Source of the DNA: Chryseobacterium gleum
GTDB taxonomy: Bacteria > Bacteroidota > Bacteroidia > Flavobacteriales_D > Crocinitomicaceae
DNA length: 7,177 nucleotides
Direction: 5' to 3'
NCBI GenBank assembly: GCA_945877005.1
Contig: CAMCQL010000099.1
Location: 1 to 7,177 of the forward strand
Shown: one piece after another, positions 5,819-7,177 of the stretch
How positions within the stretch are numbered: the stretch's first letter is position 1
Layout: every line of letters starts with the position of its first letter
Made by a program: the position numbers and the translations under genes
Notes under the pieces: generated by a model
Told to the model about the DNA's origin: nothing
Databases searched by the model: none
Seen by the model: the letters and a program-made list of their open reading frames with translations, nothing else

Positions 5819-7177
5819 TTTTCGGTTACTTTTTTTTAGTTGCCAGTTGCGCAATGCAAGGAAGTATCAATGGCGGTCCCACCGATAAAAATGCGCCTTA
5901 TATTATCTCAGAGAAATCTGAACCGATGCCGGGTACAATCAACTTCAAAGCTTCAGAAATTAAATTGAAGTTCAATGAGTTTTACCGATTGAATGAACCC
6001 ACTACTTCTATCTTTATTGTCCCTCCAACAGTGAAATTAATTCCAATTGCGAAAGACAGAGAATTACTTCTCAAGTTAGATGGACAGTTGAAAGACAGTA
6101 CAACGTATGCCATTTATTTTAATAAATCAATCAAAGACATCCATGAGGGAAATGATTCTTTATTGTCCTATGTTTTTTCTACAGGAAGTTATATTGATTC
6201 GTTGACTTACACTGGAAAAGTAATGGATGCATTCAATCGAACTCCAGCAGCTAAATTAACGTTGAGTTTAATTCCAGATACAGCAACAACATTTTCTCAA
6301 AAAGCACTTTATTTCTGTATGAGTGATGTTAATGGTGCATTTAAGTTTAAATACATCAAGCCGGGTTCTTATAGGTTGGTAGCTTTTTCCGATGGAAACA
6401 ATGATTTGATTCCTCAATCGTTTGAGTATACAGGATTTAAATCTGTCCCCGTTCGCATCTTTTCTGAGGTGAACGATTCGATTCCTTTAGTTGCGTTTCC
6501 AAGTAAACCCAAACGTTCCATGCGTACAAACACGTTTCAAGGTCCTGGATATTTTACGATTAGTGCGAACCATAATTTAAAAATGGCTAAATTCTTACAC
6601 GAGGACAAAACCTTCAGTCCTTCGTTTATTTATCATTCCAACGATTCGATAAGTTTTTATCATTCACCTGCTGAGAAAGACACTTTTCAGTTAATTGTCT
6701 CGCATGATTCAAAGTCTGACACCATAAACATTAAAACCTACGAAAAGGAGCGAAAGAAACAACCGAAACTATTTCCGATCATAAAAAACGGATGGAATCA
6801 ACCGATTGATATCTCTTTTTCGGATGAGGTTGTCGCTGTTTCGAAAGATTCATTGAAAGTCTTTGCCAACGATTCGATTCCTGTAGTTGGAGCTTTTCAA
6901 GTAATTGATGGAAAGTTGCGTTTCACGTATGCTTGGAAAGAAAGCTGGAAAACGATTGGATTTAAATTTCTTTCATCTTCCATAGTGTTTAAAAATTATA
7001 AAGAGCAGTACAAAGTGCAAACTACAGTACCTATTTTTGATGAAAAAGAAGTCGGAACGTTGAAGTTTATCACAAAAGATTTGAAACCAGGTAGCTATAT
7101 CGAATTACTCAAAGAGGGAAAAGTAATTGGTAGACATGCGATTGTTCCAAATGAAAAAGAGCATGTTTTTGATTACC
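5797..7177 (+). CDS. Ig-like domain lipoprotein, N-terminal part (runs off window)
   Basis: Frame 1 stays open for 460 codons from the ATG at 5797 to the window end, so the C-terminus is missing. MVKYLFLIFGYFFLVASC is a lipoprotein signal peptide with lipobox VASC; Cys18 would be lipidated, placing the protein on a membrane facing the periplasm or surface. The sequence after it, GGPTDKNAP, is typical of a Bacteroidota family of 'Ig-like domain-containing' lipoproteins. Residues about 35-130 match an SbsA-like Ig domain (Big_5 type): SEIKLKFNEF, then DSTTYAIYF, then YVFSTGSYID. Residues about 136-210 look like a carboxypeptidase-regulatory/prealbumin-like domain (YTGKVMDAFNRTPAAK, GAFKFKYIKPGSYRLVAFSD). 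The rest is beta-rich, and the C-terminal PGSYIELLKEGKVIG suggests a further module. The start lies 22 bases inside the reductase gene in another frame, indicating translational coupling. Specific function is unknown; binding or structural roles are only guesses. Confidence 0.88.
   Translation, partial: MVKYLFLIFGYFFLVASCAMQGSINGGPTDKNAPYIISEKSEPMPGTINFKASEIKLKFNEFYRLNEPTTSIFIVPPTVKLIPIAKDRELLLKLDGQLKDSTTYAIYFNKSIKDIHEGNDSLLSYVFSTGSYIDSLTYTGKVMDAFNRTPAAKLTLSLIPDTATTFSQKALYFCMSDVNGAFKFKYIKPGSYRLVAFSDGNNDLIPQSFEYTGFKSVPVRIFSEVNDSIPLVAFPSKPKRSMRTNTFQGPGYFTISANHNLKMAKFLHEDKTFSPSFIYHSNDSISFYHSPAEKDTFQLIVSHDSKSDTINIKTYEKERKKQPKLFPIIKNGWNQPIDISFSDEVVAVSKDSLKVFANDSIPVVGAFQVIDGKLRFTYAWKESWKTIGFKFLSSSIVFKNYKEQYKVQTTVPIFDEKEVGTLKFITKDLKPGSYIELLKEGKVIGRHAIVPNEKEHVFDY

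Overview
The window is AT-rich and every gene reads left to right. It looks like a chromosomal segment of a Bacteroidota bacterium, probably Flavobacteriales (a Crocinitomicaceae/Fluviicola-like member would fit). The reasons are the absence of purine-rich Shine-Dalgarno sequences, two perfect Bacteroidota -7 promoter boxes (TAnnTTTG), and the families present: FISUMP-domain secreted proteins, a 'GGPTDKNAP'-type Ig-like lipoprotein and a carnosinase-like M20 dipeptidase. The taxon is an inference from gene content.

Layout. (1) Positions 1-630 hold the C-terminal half of an M20 metallodipeptidase whose start lies upstream. (2) Positions 631-1164 have no intact gene, but 655-927 is a decayed remnant of a bacterial PH-domain (DUF1200/YyaB-like) protein interrupted by two in-frame stops. 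An AT-rich stretch follows, ending in a promoter with a perfect 9-bp inverted repeat between its -33 and -7 elements. (3) Positions 1165-5219 hold three tandem paralogous secreted proteins separated by only 40 and 52 bases, probably one operon. Each has a signal peptide, an N-terminal domain ending in SVPYA, a 'G-MNYW(N/D)G' linker and a four-cysteine module. The first and third also carry a C-terminal FISUMP domain. The middle one stops exactly at the domain boundary. (4) Positions 5330-5818 encode free methionine-(R)-sulfoxide reductase (GAF fold, all three signature cysteines), with a -7 box so close to the ATG that the mRNA may be leaderless. (5) Positions 5797-7177 hold the start of an Ig-like/carboxypeptidase-regulatory-like lipoprotein that overlaps the reductase by 22 bases in another frame and runs off the window.

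The three paralogs form one secreted-protein unit. The dipeptidase and the reductase are housekeeping enzymes with no evident link to it. The reductase and lipoprotein are probably translationally coupled. The most notable items are the paralog array with its domain-level variation and the PH-domain pseudogene. I see no CRISPR array, transposase, tRNA or rRNA.
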